This document shows positions 11,270 to 22,240 of a stretch of DNA of 64,000 nucleotides, one piece after another. The notes below the pieces were generated by a model. That model did no database searches and was not told the origin of the DNA. It was given only the letters and a program-made list of their open reading frames with translations. How positions within the stretch are numbered: the stretch's first letter is position 1; every line of letters starts with the position of its first letter. The position numbers and the translations under genes were made by a program. Source of the stretch: Opisthocomus hoazin (lineage: Eukaryota > Chordata > Aves > Opisthocomiformes > Opisthocomidae); NCBI RefSeq assembly GCF_030867145.1, contig NC_134434.1, positions 8,618,001 to 8,682,000 of the forward strand, in the 5' to 3' direction.

Positions 11270-11590
11270 CGCTCATTAGTGCCGGCGCACTGCGCTTGGC
11301 TAATTGCTCAGACGTGTCCTCTGCATTTGGGGGCTCCTGGTGCGTTATTTTCTTAAAAAGGAGCAAATGTTAAAAATGGCGTCGTCAGCCCCGAGCTGAC
11401 AGGCACAATCACCAAAGTGCGGTGTCGGCAGGAACCGGCCCCACGCGCTAAATGACTTGAAAGGAAATGGCCTGGATTGTGCTGAGGAGGCAGAGTGCGG
11501 TGGGGAGAAAGCAAGTGGAGCAAACAAAAAAACTTCATTAATTAAAGAAACTCGTTAATGAGGGACATTTAATCAGCTAAAGATGATACC
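11270..11590. other. AT-rich island, candidate conserved non-coding element
   Basis: About 320 bp of mixed composition with several homeodomain-type cores (CATTAGTG, GCTAATTGC, CATTAATTAAAG, GTTAATGAGG, TTTAATCAGC) and no repeat. This is one of the longest islands in the region before RBFOX3. It has no coding potential. Confidence 0.4.
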
Positions 11591-11650
11591 CACCCCCTGC
11601 CTGCTGCGGCAGTTGCTGCGCAGGGCTGGTGGCGTGGGGCTGAGCCGTGG

Positions 11651-11715
11651 GCAGGGGACACCGCACAGGGGACACCACGCAGGGGACCCCACGCGGGGGA
11701 CCCCACGCAAGGGGG
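11651..11715. repeat. Short tandem repeat, period about 15 bp
   Basis: About four copies of GGGGACACCACGCA-like units lie in a row. It is non-coding. Confidence 0.7.
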
Positions 11716-12149
11716 TCCCGCCGGCTCTGCCCTGCAGGGCTGGGCTCGGGGAGCGGCACCCCGCAGCCGGCTGGACGGAGCCGCTCTTGGGGGTCTCCCC
11801 TGGCCCCTGGCTCCCCAGCGCGGTGCCAAGGAGCCAGGACACGGCCGGCCGCCCGCCAGCCTGCGGGACGCTGCGGCTGTGCCACGCTTCCCAGAGCCAC
11901 TTCTCTGCTGGACGGCAAAGGGCTCGGCTCCCCGTCCCAGCCCCTCCGCTGCCATCCCTGGGGCCATGGGGTTTCGGCACAGAGCTGTGGGGTTTCGGCA
12001 CCGGGCTGTGCCACGGCCCTGCCGGCGTCCTGCCCAGGCAGGCGGGCAGCACGGGTGGTGGGGTGCTGCTTCTGCCCCCCATGCCATGTTAAATACCACC
12101 GGCTGTGCTCTGCACGCGGGCACCGCGCTCATCTCGTCTATCTCGTTTA

Positions 12150-12215
12150 CTAAATGAGGGCTGCGGGCCACTAATAATGAGAATTTCTTTTAATGCAAGT
12201 GCGGAAAGTTGCCCT
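12150..12215. other. Small AT-rich island
   Basis: A compact block contains CTAATAATGAG and TTTTAATGCAAG within GC-rich sequence. It resembles the other islands in this region in having TAAT cores and no repeats. Confidence 0.3.
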
Positions 12216-12589
12216 GCAAAGCACCATGCGGGAGCATCCCCCGTGCCCCCAGGACGCCCGTCAGAGCCCCCGTCCCCGGCACCCACAGGCCAGCACCATG
12301 CCAGGGGCTCCCCGCAGAGGCGTCCCCGAGCCCCCCGGCACTCAGCGCAGGGAGGGACCTGGGGAAGGGGCTGCCGTGGGGCCAGGGCCCGGTGACCCTC
12401 CCGGTAATGGCAGGCAGCCCAGAGGCAGGGGCACGGAGCCGAGCTGCAGCCGTGCGTGTGCTCCCCCCAGCCCCCAGCCCCAAGCCAAGCAGCCCCCACC
12501 CCCGGGCCGGGGAGGGGGGCACTGGGAGCCGTAGATCTGCGCCTCTGCAGCACCAGCAGCACCAGTGGCAGCGCGCAGCAGAGCAGGGG

Positions 12590-12665
12590 AGCCTAATGGT
12601 CCCTGAACGAGATCATACTCGGGCTGACAAGCACTGCGACAGCCCCAATTAATAACAGATACGAA
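12590..12665. other. Small AT-rich island
   Basis: The block includes TGAACGAGATCATA and CCAATTAATAACAG, a homeodomain-type core. No coding signal is visible. Confidence 0.3.
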
Positions 12666-12862
12666 CGTGGCTGGCGGGGAGCCAGAGGGGCCCGAGGCCT
12701 GGGCAGGCGGGCACAGTCCCTGCCCCGGCACCCGGCTGCATCCCCCTGCCCGGGCAGCAGCGCCCGGCCCCAATCTGCCAGTGGTGACAGCAAGGACAAG
12801 TGTCCAGCGCAGAGCTGCTCCGGCTGCTGGCGCCGGGCACACCGGGAGGGACCGCTGGGCTC

Positions 12863-13065
12863 CGGGATGCGGGCAGAGATGGCCGGGCGCCGGGGATGCG
12901 GCAGGGATGGCTGGGTGCTGGGCACCGGGATGCGGGCAGGGATGGCCGGGTGCTGGGCACTGGGGATGGGGCAGGGAGGGCTGGGCAGTGGTCACCAGGG
13001 ATGCGGTGGGGAGGATCGGGCCCTGGGCACCAGGGATGCGGGTGGAGAGGGCCAGGCGGTGGGAG
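12863..13065. repeat. 35-bp minisatellite, about 5.5 copies
   Basis: Units begin at 12891, 12926, 12961, 12996 and 13031, preceded by a 28-bp shortened copy at 12863. Each contains GGGATGCGG...GGGATGGC and ends GGGCAC. It is non-coding. Confidence 0.85.
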
Positions 13066-13599
13066 CGTGCCCGCAGTGCCCGGTTGGTGCGGGCTCAGGT
13101 GTGGGGGCCAGGCTGGGCGCAGGGTGGAAGCCCTCCCGGCTGCGCAGCGGGGTTCGCGGCTCCCCGTCCTGCGGCACCGGGCTGGCATGGGCCCGGGTGC
13201 TGAGTCAGCACGGAGAGGTGCGGGCTGGCCGGTGGCTTGCGGGTCGGTGGTGGGATCGTCTACGCTGGGTTCGGTTCGCCCGTGGGCCCGGCGTGGGCTC
13301 CGGTGCCCCCTCGCAGGCGCGACAGCCCTGCCAGCCGGGGCACGGCACAGCCCACCCCCCCGCCCCCCCCCCACCCCGTGAATCGGCCGCACACACGACT
13401 GGGGGGCTCGTCTCGGTGGGCTGCGCCACGGCTGCGTTTCGGGGCAGGGGGCTGCCGCGGCGGGCTGTGGAGCACCCGAGGGCCCCCAGCCCTGCCCCGG
13501 GCACCGGCCCAGGCGCTCGCAGCCTCGCGGCTCGAGGGCAGCGCAGGCGGGTGCGGGGCAGAGCCCGGGGGCTGTGAGCACGGACGGACGGCGGGGACG

Positions 13600-13635
13600 G
13601 CGGGTGGGTGGGTGGGTAGGTGGGTGTGTAGGAGG
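13600..13635. repeat. (GGGT)n simple repeat
   Basis: A run of GGGTGGGTGGGT followed by GGTGGGTGTG. The G-runs could form a quadruplex. Confidence 0.8.
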
Positions 13636-13714
13636 CACATGCCACAGCCCCACGCCGCACCCCCCGTCCCACTTAGCCCCCAGCCCACGGCTCAGGTGCA
13701 GCTCACCCCATTTG

Positions 13715-13800
13715 ACGGGGCAGCCAGGTGGGCTGCATTAGAGCAAATGGCCTAATCAAGTATTTAGCAGTTAATTGATCCCAAAGGGGCATCAGCACCG
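13715..13800. other. Small AT-rich island upstream of RBFOX3 coding exon 1
   Basis: The block reads CATTAGAGCAAATGGCCTAATC and then TTTAGCAGTTAATTG (positions 13736-13778). It lies about 450 bp before the first coding exon and contains TAAT cores without coding potential. Confidence 0.3.
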
Positions 13801-14261
13801 CTCCTTTCCCTGGCTGCCTCTCTCTGCTGCCCCAGCCCCGCTCCCCTTTGCTGTCACCACTGTCACCGGGACGTGGGGTTTGCTGCTGGCTGACGCTGCG
13901 CAGCCCCCCGCAGCGATGCTGCCAGCCCGGCTGTGCCTTGCCCCGCACTGGGCTGCCATGCTCTCCCTCCCTGAGGAGCGGGCGACATGCGGGGCCCCGA
14001 GCTGAGCCCTGCAGGGGGGGCTCCGGGTCCCAGCGCAGCGGGCAGGGAGTCCCCTGGAGCCGGGAGGGGCTGGGGGCTCAGCTGCAGACGATGCTGCGGC
14101 CCTGAGGCAGCTTTGGGGGGACACCAGAAGTGGGGGGACTGGGGGGCTGGGTCTGGCTGTGGGGAGTGGGACCCCTCTGGGGTGGGCGGCAGTGGGGGGG
14201 TAAGGGGCCGGTGCCGCTGTCTCGGCAGGGTAACCAGGACGCGACGGCCCCGCCGGACGCG

Positions 14262-17200
14262 ATGGCTCAGCCCTATCCCCCGGCCCAGTACCCCCCGCCC
14301 CCCCAGAACGGGATCCCCGCAGAGTTCGCGCCGCCGCCCCCCCACCCCGCGCCGGACTACTCGGGGCAAAGCACAGTACCGGAGCACGCCATGAGCCTCT
14401 ACACACCAGCACAGAGCCACGCCGAGCCGCCGGGCACCGACGCCAGCACACAGTCCATAGCAGGGACGCAGACGGTACCGGTAAGGGGGCGCGGGCGAGG
14501 GTCTGAGGTCAGACCTGAGGGTCCCCCCCGCCACTGGCTTCCTCCCTCGCAGCCTCCCCACCATTTCTGATCACTTGTGATCCACCAGCCAGCCTCAATT
14601 ATGGAGAAAGCACTGAGCAGGGCGCTTCCCTGCCCTGCCCAGGGGGTCTGCTGCCCCCCACCCCCCCCCACACCCCCAGGTCGCTGTCGCGGCCCCCGGC
14701 ACCGTGCCGCTGGGGGACCACAGGCCATTGCCAGGCCACCCAACGCTGGCTGGCTCTCCGCAGCGGGTCACCCCGTGGGCTTTCGCAGGGCCCCTGGCAC
14801 TCCAGCCCCCCGCCTCCCCCTCCCCAAGGCGTGCTCCCCACGCCCCTGCAGCGCTCGAGCCCCCCAGCACTGCTCGTGGGGCGGGTGATGCCACCCCAGG
14901 GTGGGCTTTCCCCGACACCCTGCAGGCAGAGACCCCCTCTCACAGCCCCCCAGCTCGCCGGGCAGTGCAGGGAGCGCTGGGACCCCCCCGCACCCCTCCC
15001 GACGGCGGGGCTGCCGTGCCGCACCGGCTGCTGGTGGGAGACCTGCGAGGTGCTGCCCTGAGCCTGGGGTCTGCGGGGTCCGGGCTGTCCCTGGGGCAGG
15101 GGTTAGTCCCCAAGCCCGACCCCCCCCGGGGACGGGGGGCTGACAGCGGCGGTGCTCCCCGCAGCAGACGGACGAGGCGGCACAGACAGACAGCCAGCAG
15201 CTACACCCCCCCGATGCCACAGACAAGCAGCAGCCCAAGCGGTTACACGTCTCCAACATCCCCTTCCGATTCCGGGACCCCGACCTGCGGCAGATGTTCG
15301 GGGTGAGTCCGGCCCCGTCCCCGGCGCTCGGGTGCTGCCCAGCGGCACCGCAGCAACCTGGCATCGTCCGCTCCCGAGGGCCCGTGTGCGGGGCGAGGAG
15401 CTGCGGGCTGCAGGGTTTGCGCCCTGGTTAGCAGCCGGGCTGTCGGACTGAGGCCCTTGCGTGGGGGGGGGACACACACAGAGCCTCTGTCCCCCTCCCC
15501 GCGTCCCCAGCCCTCATTAGCATTCAGAGCAGCGCGGGTTGATGAGATTATGGGTGATACTCCGCAGGTCCTGGAACAGCGGGTGCCATGGGAGGGACGG
15601 GGGCTCTCCCCTGCGTGGCACCGAGGGTCCCCCGGTCTGGCCCCCGAGGCAGCCCCTTGCCCGTCCCTGTGCCAGCGGGGCCGGGGGCTCTGCGGGCGCT
15701 CACCCTGCTGCTCTCTCTGCTTGCAGCAATTCGGGAAGATCTTGGACGTGGAGATCATCTTCAACGAGCGGGGCTCCAAGGTGGGTGCTGCCCGCGGCCG
15801 ACACCATTACGGTGAGCCCCGGGGAGGGGGCCGGGGGGAGCTGGGAGGCCTGGGGGCTCCTCTGCCCGCTCTCTCCTCCTCTCCTGCCCTGCGGGACCCA
15901 GGCATGGGGTACCCCACCTCGGGGCCGCCCCGTCCCGCGGCCCTGCCCCGGCTGGGGGGGCCGTGCGGGTCCCTGCACCCTGAGTGCCAGAGGTGAGGGG
16001 GGGTCTCGCTCTGCCCTGCCCCGCTCTGCGCAGGCAGCTCGCGTCCCTCTGTGTGTGGCTGTCTCTGTTGTATCTTCCCTGCTTTCTGTGCCCCTCTCCC
16101 AGACTCTTCTCCCTGCTCGCGGGCGATGCCGGGGCCTCAGCCGGGACCCCCGGACCCAGCGGGGGCCCCGACCCAGGCTCTCCATCTCTGCACTGCGGCA
16201 GCCTCACCTCCTGCGCCAGCTCTCCTGATTCACCCCCTCTCTCTCTCTGTCCCCGCACCCTCTCTCTGTCTCTGTCTCTTTCTTTCTCCTTTTCTCCTCT
16301 GCTCACAGGGTTTTGGGTTTGTAACTTTTGAAACTAGCACAGATGCCGACCGGGCACGGGAGAAGCTGAATGGCACCATCGTAGAGGGCCGGAAGATTGA
16401 GGTGCTCAGATAAGTGTGCTAGTGCCATGCCTGCATGTGCGTGCGTCCCCCCGCCCTGCCCGGGGCTGCAGGCAGGGCAGAGCTGCCCGGGGACCGTGGG
16501 CAGGGAGAGCCGGGGCAGAGGACGCTTCGGAGCAGCCCCAGGCCCAGCCCCGGTCCCGCGTGCCCCCCGGGAGGCTTGCCCGGCGCGTGCATGCATCGGC
16601 GACTGCGGCGCAGGAGCGTGCGTGCCGGCTGCAGGGAAGGTTGCACTTGGCGCAAGGAGCGTCCAGCTCAAACGAACTTCCCGCACGCGGGGAGAGCGGC
16701 GGCACCAGCCCGGGCTCCGGCTGCGTTTTGCCCGGTTCCAGAGGGGTCTGGTGGACCCCGGCTGCCCACAGCCCCCATGGCCGCCATGCAGCCGCCCTGA
16801 GCTCTGCAGGGAGGAGAGGGGCTCTCTGCTCCGCGTGCCATCCCCACCTCCCCTGCGCCCAGGGGGAAGGATGCTGCACAGGGCTCCCGTGCCCGTTGCA
16901 CTTCTTGAAGCTGGGCAGAGGGACCAGGCTCTGCCCACTCACTGGCAGCACGCGGCTGATGGCCGGCGAGCGGTGGAAGCAGGGCCCCGCGTGGTGTGGG
17001 GAGCGGGACGCAGACGTCCCCGGCAGTGCCAAGCGCGGGGAAGGGCAGCCTGGCAGGGCACGGCGATGCCCTGTGCACGGGCCCTGCCTGTCGGAGGAGA
17101 ACGTGGTCCAGCAAAAGCCGGGCAGGAGCTTGGGGGGCTTGCAGGAGCGACCAGGGCTCCTGCAGCAAGCAAGTTCCTCCTGCGGGCAGGGGCAGGCGTG

Positions 17201-20200
17201 GCGTGGGGACAGGAGGTGGCCAGGCCTGGCGGCAGCATGCTGGGGCTCGGCCGGAGCACGGCACGGCAGCAGTCAGGGCGTCAGCCACCAGCCCCACCGA
17301 CGCTCGCGGCTGGAGCCCGGGCAGGAGCTGGGAGGCCTGGGCTGGCCGGGGCTGCGGGAGGGACGGCGGCACGGCAGGGCGGCTGCGGGCAGAGACAATT
17401 CCCGCGGCCGGCGTCCTTCACTACGGCGGCTGAAGCAGCAGTGACGCGCGCCGAGCGGGCCCTGGACCGTGGCCTCGCCAGCCCTGCTGCCCGCCGGCGC
17501 TGAGCCCCCGTCCGCTCTCCCCGCAGGTGAACAACGCCACGGCCCGGGTCATGACCAACAAGAAGGCTGCCAACCCCTACACCAACGGTAAGAACGGCGC
17601 CGGAGCTGCGGCGGGCGGGGGCATCCCCGGGCGCATCGCCGCCACCAAGCCCCCGCTGCGAGCACCCTCCTTGGCAGAGGGGGGAGCGGCCGCTCCCTGC
17701 ACCATGCAGGGGCACAGCCCCCCCCCGGGCACCCCACGCCCTGCGGCTGCCCCGGGACGGGAGCTGCGGCCCCTCGGAGCCCGGCGGGGGGGAGCGCCGC
17801 GCGGGGTGCCCCGGCTCACCGGCTCTCCCTGCCCGCAGGCTGGAAGCTGAACCCGGTGGTGGGAGCAGTCTACGGCCCCGAGTTCTACGCAGGTAACGTC
17901 GGGTCGTGGCCGGCCCTGCCGCACGTCCCCCCGAACATGGGTTTCACGCCGTGTCCCACCCCACCGCCGCTCTGAGCAGCCCCCAGCCCCTCTCCACGTC
18001 CCGCACCCCTGCCTGCGCAGCCCCCCCGCCCCAGCATCCCCGGGGGGCCGTGACCCCGGCTGGTCCTGCGCCGTGGCGGCTGTGGGGGTCCCAGCCAGGC
18101 GCTGTCAGGCGCTGCTGCGGGAAGCCCACGTACCGTCCCCTCCCTCCTGCAGTAACGGGGTTCCCGTACCCTGCCACGGGGACGGCCGTGGCCTACCGAG
18201 GGGCACACCTACGGGGACGAGGACGCGCCGTCTACAACACCTTCCGGGCCGCGCCGCCGCCGCCACCCATCCCCGCCTACGGCGCGTGAGTACCCGGGTG
18301 CGGGGGGCTCTGCCTGCCGCGGGGCGCGGGCTGCGGCTGCTGCTGCGCTGCGCCGTTCCGCTGCCGTCAGCGTCCATTGCCAGGCTCTCGCACCTCGGGA
18401 GCGGGCTGCAGCTCCCCGGCACCTGCCTGGCCCCGGGCTCTGGGCGGCCTCGCCGGCCGCTGCCCCGCGGCGTGACCCCCACGCTCACCAGCCTCCCGCG
18501 CCCTGAGGCACGGACGGGTGTGCCAGCCGCGTTGGTTGGTTTGATAAAAACACTCGCTCTCCCGGCACGCGCGGCCGCTCTGGCATCAGGCACGGCCGCG
18601 GCGATCTGTGGCCGCTCGGTTGCTCACAGCAGCGATCGTGGCGCGGACCCCTCCGTCCCTGTGGCTCCCCTGCCCTCGGCCATGCCCTCTGCCCGTCCCC
18701 ACGTCCCTGCCCTCCCTGCCAGGGGTCCCGGCCCGGTACGTGCCCTCGGGCTGCCTGGACGGCCGCTCCTCGCCCGTCGGCTGCGCTGCTGGAAGCAGCT
18801 CCCCCGGTTCACCGGATTCGCCCCGGTCCTTCTCGGCCGGTGACACGGGCCAGGCTCTGACGCCTCCGCCTCCTTGCAGGGTCGTCTACCAGGACGGGTT
18901 CTACGGAGCCGAGATCTACGTAAGTGCCGTGCCCAGCTCCGGGCCGCACCTGGGACCCTGTGCCGGGGCGGGGGGCAAGCGGCACCGGGCAGCTCCGCGC
19001 TGGGCTCATCCCCCGGGCAGCCCCTTCCTCAGGGAGGGCAGCCGGAGCCCAGGCAGGGCATCGGCGTGAGCGGGGACACGAGCGTGGCTTCTCCGCAGCA
19101 AGCAGGGTGGCACCGCGTGGGTCCTGTGTCCCCAGCCAGGCCCCTCGCTGGGCCAGCACCGCGTGGGATTTACGGCCTCGGCAAGCGCCGGCGCGCTCTT
19201 ACACCGGCGTTTAACCTCCATATTTAAGAAGCCATTGGCAATATTTCAGGCGGGTGGCTGAAGGATTTATCTAATGTGACACCTCATTAAAGCGATCAGG
19301 GAGGTGACATTCTCTCCTCTGGAAATTTAATTTTTTAAGGTTAATGTTTGTGAAAGCCCCTGGGGAATGGTAATGAGGCCGGTGTGTGCCTGGCGGCACG
19401 GGCACCGGCTTCCCGTGGGGTCCCGCCGCTGCTCTGTGGCAGTGCCCAGCGGGTGCCCGGCTGCCCCGGCCCCCCGAGCCTCCCCTGGCGGGTGCTGCCC
19501 CCCTCCCTGACGCAGTCTCCCCTCTGCGCAGGGGGGCTATGCCGCCTACAGATACGCCCAGCCCGCGGCAGCAGCGGCAGCGTACAGCGACAGGTAAGCG
19601 CCACGGCCCCACGGGTATCGCTCCGGGGTGGGGGGGGGAGCCCCGTTCGCCCCCTGCACCGCCGGCCTGACGCACCCCAGCTTTTGTGCCCTGCACGATG
19701 AGGACGCAGCCAGGCTCGATGCGGGTGTCCTGCAGACCGGGGCCCCCGCACTCCCCTGGGGCTCCTGCTGGCAGGGACTGGAGCCCCGGCAGGGAGGGTC
19801 TGGGGGAGTCCCATGTGCAGCAGGGGGGTAGCAGGGTCCGGAGTGGAGGGGGCTGCTGAGGGGAGCAGGACCCCGTCCCCGGTCACCAACGCCCACCGCT
19901 CTGTTCGCTTCCAGTTACGGCAGAGTGTATGCAGCGGCAGACCCCTACCACCACACCCTCGGCCCCGCCGCCACGTACAGCATCGGCACCATGGTAAGAG
20001 CGGCCGCCGCGGCTGGGCTTTGCTTCCCGGCGCGAGCTGCCCGGGGAGGGGGTGCCGGGGCAAACGAGGGGCTGGGGCTGGGGGAGGGGGAGCCAGGGGC
20101 TGGCGGTGGGGGCAGGAGCAGCGCAGCCCCTGCCTGGCTCTGTCCGCAGGCAGGCAAGAGAGGAGACCCCCCCATCCCGTGCCTGCAGCCCTCCAGCCCC

Positions 20201-20910
20201 ATTCCTCCCAGCGTGCCACATCCCGGGGCCCAGCTGCCCCCCACGCAGCACCCCAGGGCCCCTCCTGGGGCCCGGGACCCCCTTTCTCGTCCCTGGTGTG
20301 CAGCCACGCACTGGGAGCACGCGTGTGCACGCCGGCGCCTGCAGCCCACCCACGCACCACAGCTTTTAGCGAGCTTCACAACCAGCATCAAAGATGAAAA
20401 ATCCCCCTCGTGGGCAGCATCTCAAAGCCAAACCGTCTTTTTCTTCCTTTTTTTTAACCCGCTCCATCCCGGCTGGGGCTGGGGTCGGGCTGCCAGGCCC
20501 CCCTCGGCACCCCCAGCCCCGGGCAACCGCTCGCGAGGGGCTGCAGCCCCTCCGTCCCCAGGGAGGGGCAGGGTGGGAGCCGGCCCAGCGCCGCAGCGGG
20601 ACCGGGACGGGCTCCTCCGCGCTCACCGCAGGCACGCGGAGGCCTGGCGATGGCGGTGCTGTGCGGGGGGTACCCTGCAGCCCCCCACCCGGGCACCGCT
20701 GGGCCCTGCCTGCCCCTCACGTCCCAAGGACAAGCGATTTGGTGTCATTATAAAAAGAAAAAAAAAAAAAAAAAAAAAAGGATAAAAAAAAAAAAAAGGG
20801 AAGAACTGGGCTCTGGCTCTCTCTCGAATACTGATTGGCTTTTTTTTTCATCTTTGATGTTGCAGGCTAGTCTATACCGAGGAGGGTACAGCCGCTTCAC
20901 TCCCTACTAG
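14262..20910 (+). CDS. RBFOX3: RBFOX3 (NeuN), Fox-family RNA-binding splicing regulator
   Basis: Eleven coding exons: 14262-14480, 15165-15302, 15727-15780, 16309-16401, 17527-17587, 17839-17892, 18153-18285, 18880-18919, 19532-19593, 19915-19993, 20866-20910. The sum is 978 nt, 325 aa, and all phases fit. The protein begins [19 protein letters not shown] and holds one RRM at about residues 98-175, with RNP2 LHVSNI (100-105) and RNP1 KGFGFVTF (137-144). The C-terminal half is Ala/Tyr/Gly-rich and ends [10 protein letters not shown], the PY-type ending that the family uses for nuclear import. RBFOX proteins bind UGCAUG in pre-mRNA and control neuronal exon choice. The 93-nt exon 4 and the 40-nt exon 8 match exons that are alternatively spliced in RBFOX1/2. 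Exon 1 is open for 11 codons upstream of the ATG, so longer isoforms are likely. The start chosen has G at -3 and G at +4. Confidence 0.96.
15510..15575. other. Intronic AT-richer block in RBFOX3 intron 2
   Basis: A short stretch with CTCATTAGCATTCAGAGC and TTGATGAGATTATGGG stands out from the flanking GC-rich intron. It could be a conserved intronic splicing element; nothing in the sequence proves it. Confidence 0.3.
16432..16593 (+). promoter_or_regulatory. TGCATG motifs downstream of the RBFOX3 93-nt exon
   Basis: TGCATG occurs at 16432-16437, 31 nt after the end of exon 4, and again at 16588-16593. This is the RNA target of RBFOX proteins. Downstream intronic copies usually favour inclusion of the preceding exon, and autoregulation of the 93-nt exon is established for RBFOX1/2. 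Function here is inference. Confidence 0.5.
19195..19385. other. AT-rich intronic island downstream of the 40-nt RBFOX3 exon
   Basis: The stretch lies between exons 8 and 9 and contains TATTTAAG, GGCAATATTTCAGG, CTCATTAAAG and GGAAATTTAATTTTTTAAGG. It is unlike the GC-rich flanks. Its place after a short, probably alternative exon suggests a splicing enhancer or silencer. Confidence 0.4.
20386..20859. repeat. 16-bp inverted repeat pairing with the last RBFOX3 acceptor region
   Basis: CATCAAAGATGAAAAA at 20386-20401 is the exact reverse complement of TTTTTCATCTTTGATG at 20844-20859. The second arm ends 4 nt before the acceptor AG (20864-20865) and covers its pyrimidine tract. In the transcript the two could pair across a 440-nt loop and hide the splice site. 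Confidence 0.85.
20753..20798. repeat. Poly-A tract in the last RBFOX3 intron
   Basis: Two adjoining A-runs interrupted by GGAT lie about 70 bp before the final exon. No retroposon body precedes them, so this is a simple repeat rather than a SINE tail. It is likely length-polymorphic. Confidence 0.85.
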
Positions 20911-22066
20911 CAAGACAGAGCCCGCCCCCCCCACCACCCTGAGCGCTCCCTAGCTGCAGCCCCGCAGGCAGGCAGAGCGGGGGCGGGGGTCGCAGCCCGC
21001 AGGGTCACCGCGTCCCGACCCCCGCCAGCCCGCGCCGCGGGGCCCCGGGCACCTCCAGCCCTGGAGGCGCGGGGGGGGGGGGGTCGCCCGCAGTGGGGGG
21101 GGGGCCGGTGGCAGCCCCTCTGCCCCCCCCGTAGGAGAGACAGAGGCCGGCGGGGGCTGCTGCGCGCTCCGCGGGGCTGGGGCGGGTGCGGGACGCGGGG
21201 ACGGGACCCCCCCCCCCTCCCGGGGTAGCCCCCCGGCCCCGGGCAGCAGCGGCTCTGCGGCGGAGCGGGGGGGGGGCTCGGGGGAGCGGGCCACCCCCCG
21301 CACCGCTCCCCGCACGCCGCTCCAGCGAGGGACCTGCCTCTCTGTTTCTGTTGTAGTGAAACCGCGGCCGTTTCCTTCTGGGACCAGGAAGGGCAAAAAC
21401 AACACCCACCCCCCCAAAAAAAAAACCCTCAAAAATAGAAAAAAAAAATTAAAAGCAAAGCGACAAAAAATAAAAAAGAAACGAAGCGAAGCGGCCGCAG
21501 CCCCGTGAGAGCCCGCACGCCCCGAGCAGCGAGCCCCGGAGCAGCGAGTGCGGGGGGGCCGCGGGACCCCCGCCCGCCACGACCACGTCTTCCTCCGGCC
21601 CCGGCCCCGGGACGGCCCGCGGGGCTCCCAGCCCGGCCCCGCCGCCGGTGGGTCGGGGGTGCGGGGCCTCGGCTCCCGCGGGGGCCGGGGCCGGGTTGCG
21701 GGACGGTGGGCGTTGCAGGGGGACGAGCCTCTGCCTTTTAAAGGGAACTTTTGTTAAGAGGAGCTTGCGACTCGCTTGCGGTCCCTTCCCCCCCCCCCCC
21801 CCCCCCCGCCAGCCCCCGGCGCTCCCACCCCGCAGGGAGCAGCCCCGCGCCGGACCCTGCCCCGCTCCCGCCGCCAGCCCCGCTCCTGCAGCCCCCGGCG
21901 CGGGGTCTCGACCGGCCCGAGCCCCGGGGTCGGTCTGCAGTAGCCGGGTCTGGAGCCCACCCCGGGGGACCTGCCCGGCCCCCCCCCGCCGCCCCCCGGC
22001 CCTGACGTTGCCGCCTGCAGAGGCCCCCGATGCCCCGCAGCGAGCTCCCCCCTTTTCTACGCCCGG

Positions 22067-22074
22067 TGTACATA
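22067..22074 (+). promoter_or_regulatory. Pumilio response element in the RBFOX3 3'UTR
   Basis: TGTACATA matches the TGTANATA consensus bound by PUM1/PUM2, which repress or destabilise mRNAs. It lies about 120 nt before the first poly(A) signal. A second partial TGTACAAA follows about 20 nt later. Confidence 0.5.
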
Positions 22075-22189
22075 GCCCCGGCCCCCGCCCTGTACAAAGC
22101 CCCCCCCTCGCTGTACTGGCTTCTTCCTTACAGCAGCCCCCGCGCCGGCCGCCGGCCCCTCCTGTATGCTTCGAAGGTGTGACCATTCT

Positions 22190-22196
22190 AATAAAC

Positions 22197-22240
<44 letters not shown>

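Larger units (their letters stand above)
1..14228 (+). other. RBFOX3: Non-coding DNA 5' of the RBFOX3 coding exons, probably RBFOX3 5' intron(s)
   Basis: No exon of a recognisable protein could be supported here on either strand. The open frames are GC-driven, run on both strands at once and show no family motif. The first RBFOX3 exon I can support starts at 14229 with a phase-compatible acceptor, so transcription from an upstream promoter would make this stretch intron. Mammalian RBFOX genes are known for very long 5' introns and several alternative first exons; that knowledge, not the sequence, is the reason for the assignment. The stretch contains minisatellites, one CR1 fragment, a perfect palindrome and several AT-rich islands, each listed separately. 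The Fox motif TGCATG occurs at 101 and 5949. Confidence 0.6.

Noticed and set aside
11651-11715. CRISPR-like direct repeats
   Set aside because: The units abut without spacers, and this is clearly a eukaryotic genome.
20753-20798. Tail of a SINE or processed retrocopy
   Set aside because: No element body or target-site duplication is visible next to the A-run; it is a simple repeat.
19994-20865. A possible RBFOX1-like extra C-terminal exon (NAFAPLTDAKTRSHADD type) before the last exon
   Set aside because: No matching sequence was seen in this interval in any forward frame. Exon 10 joins the final exon directly in phase.
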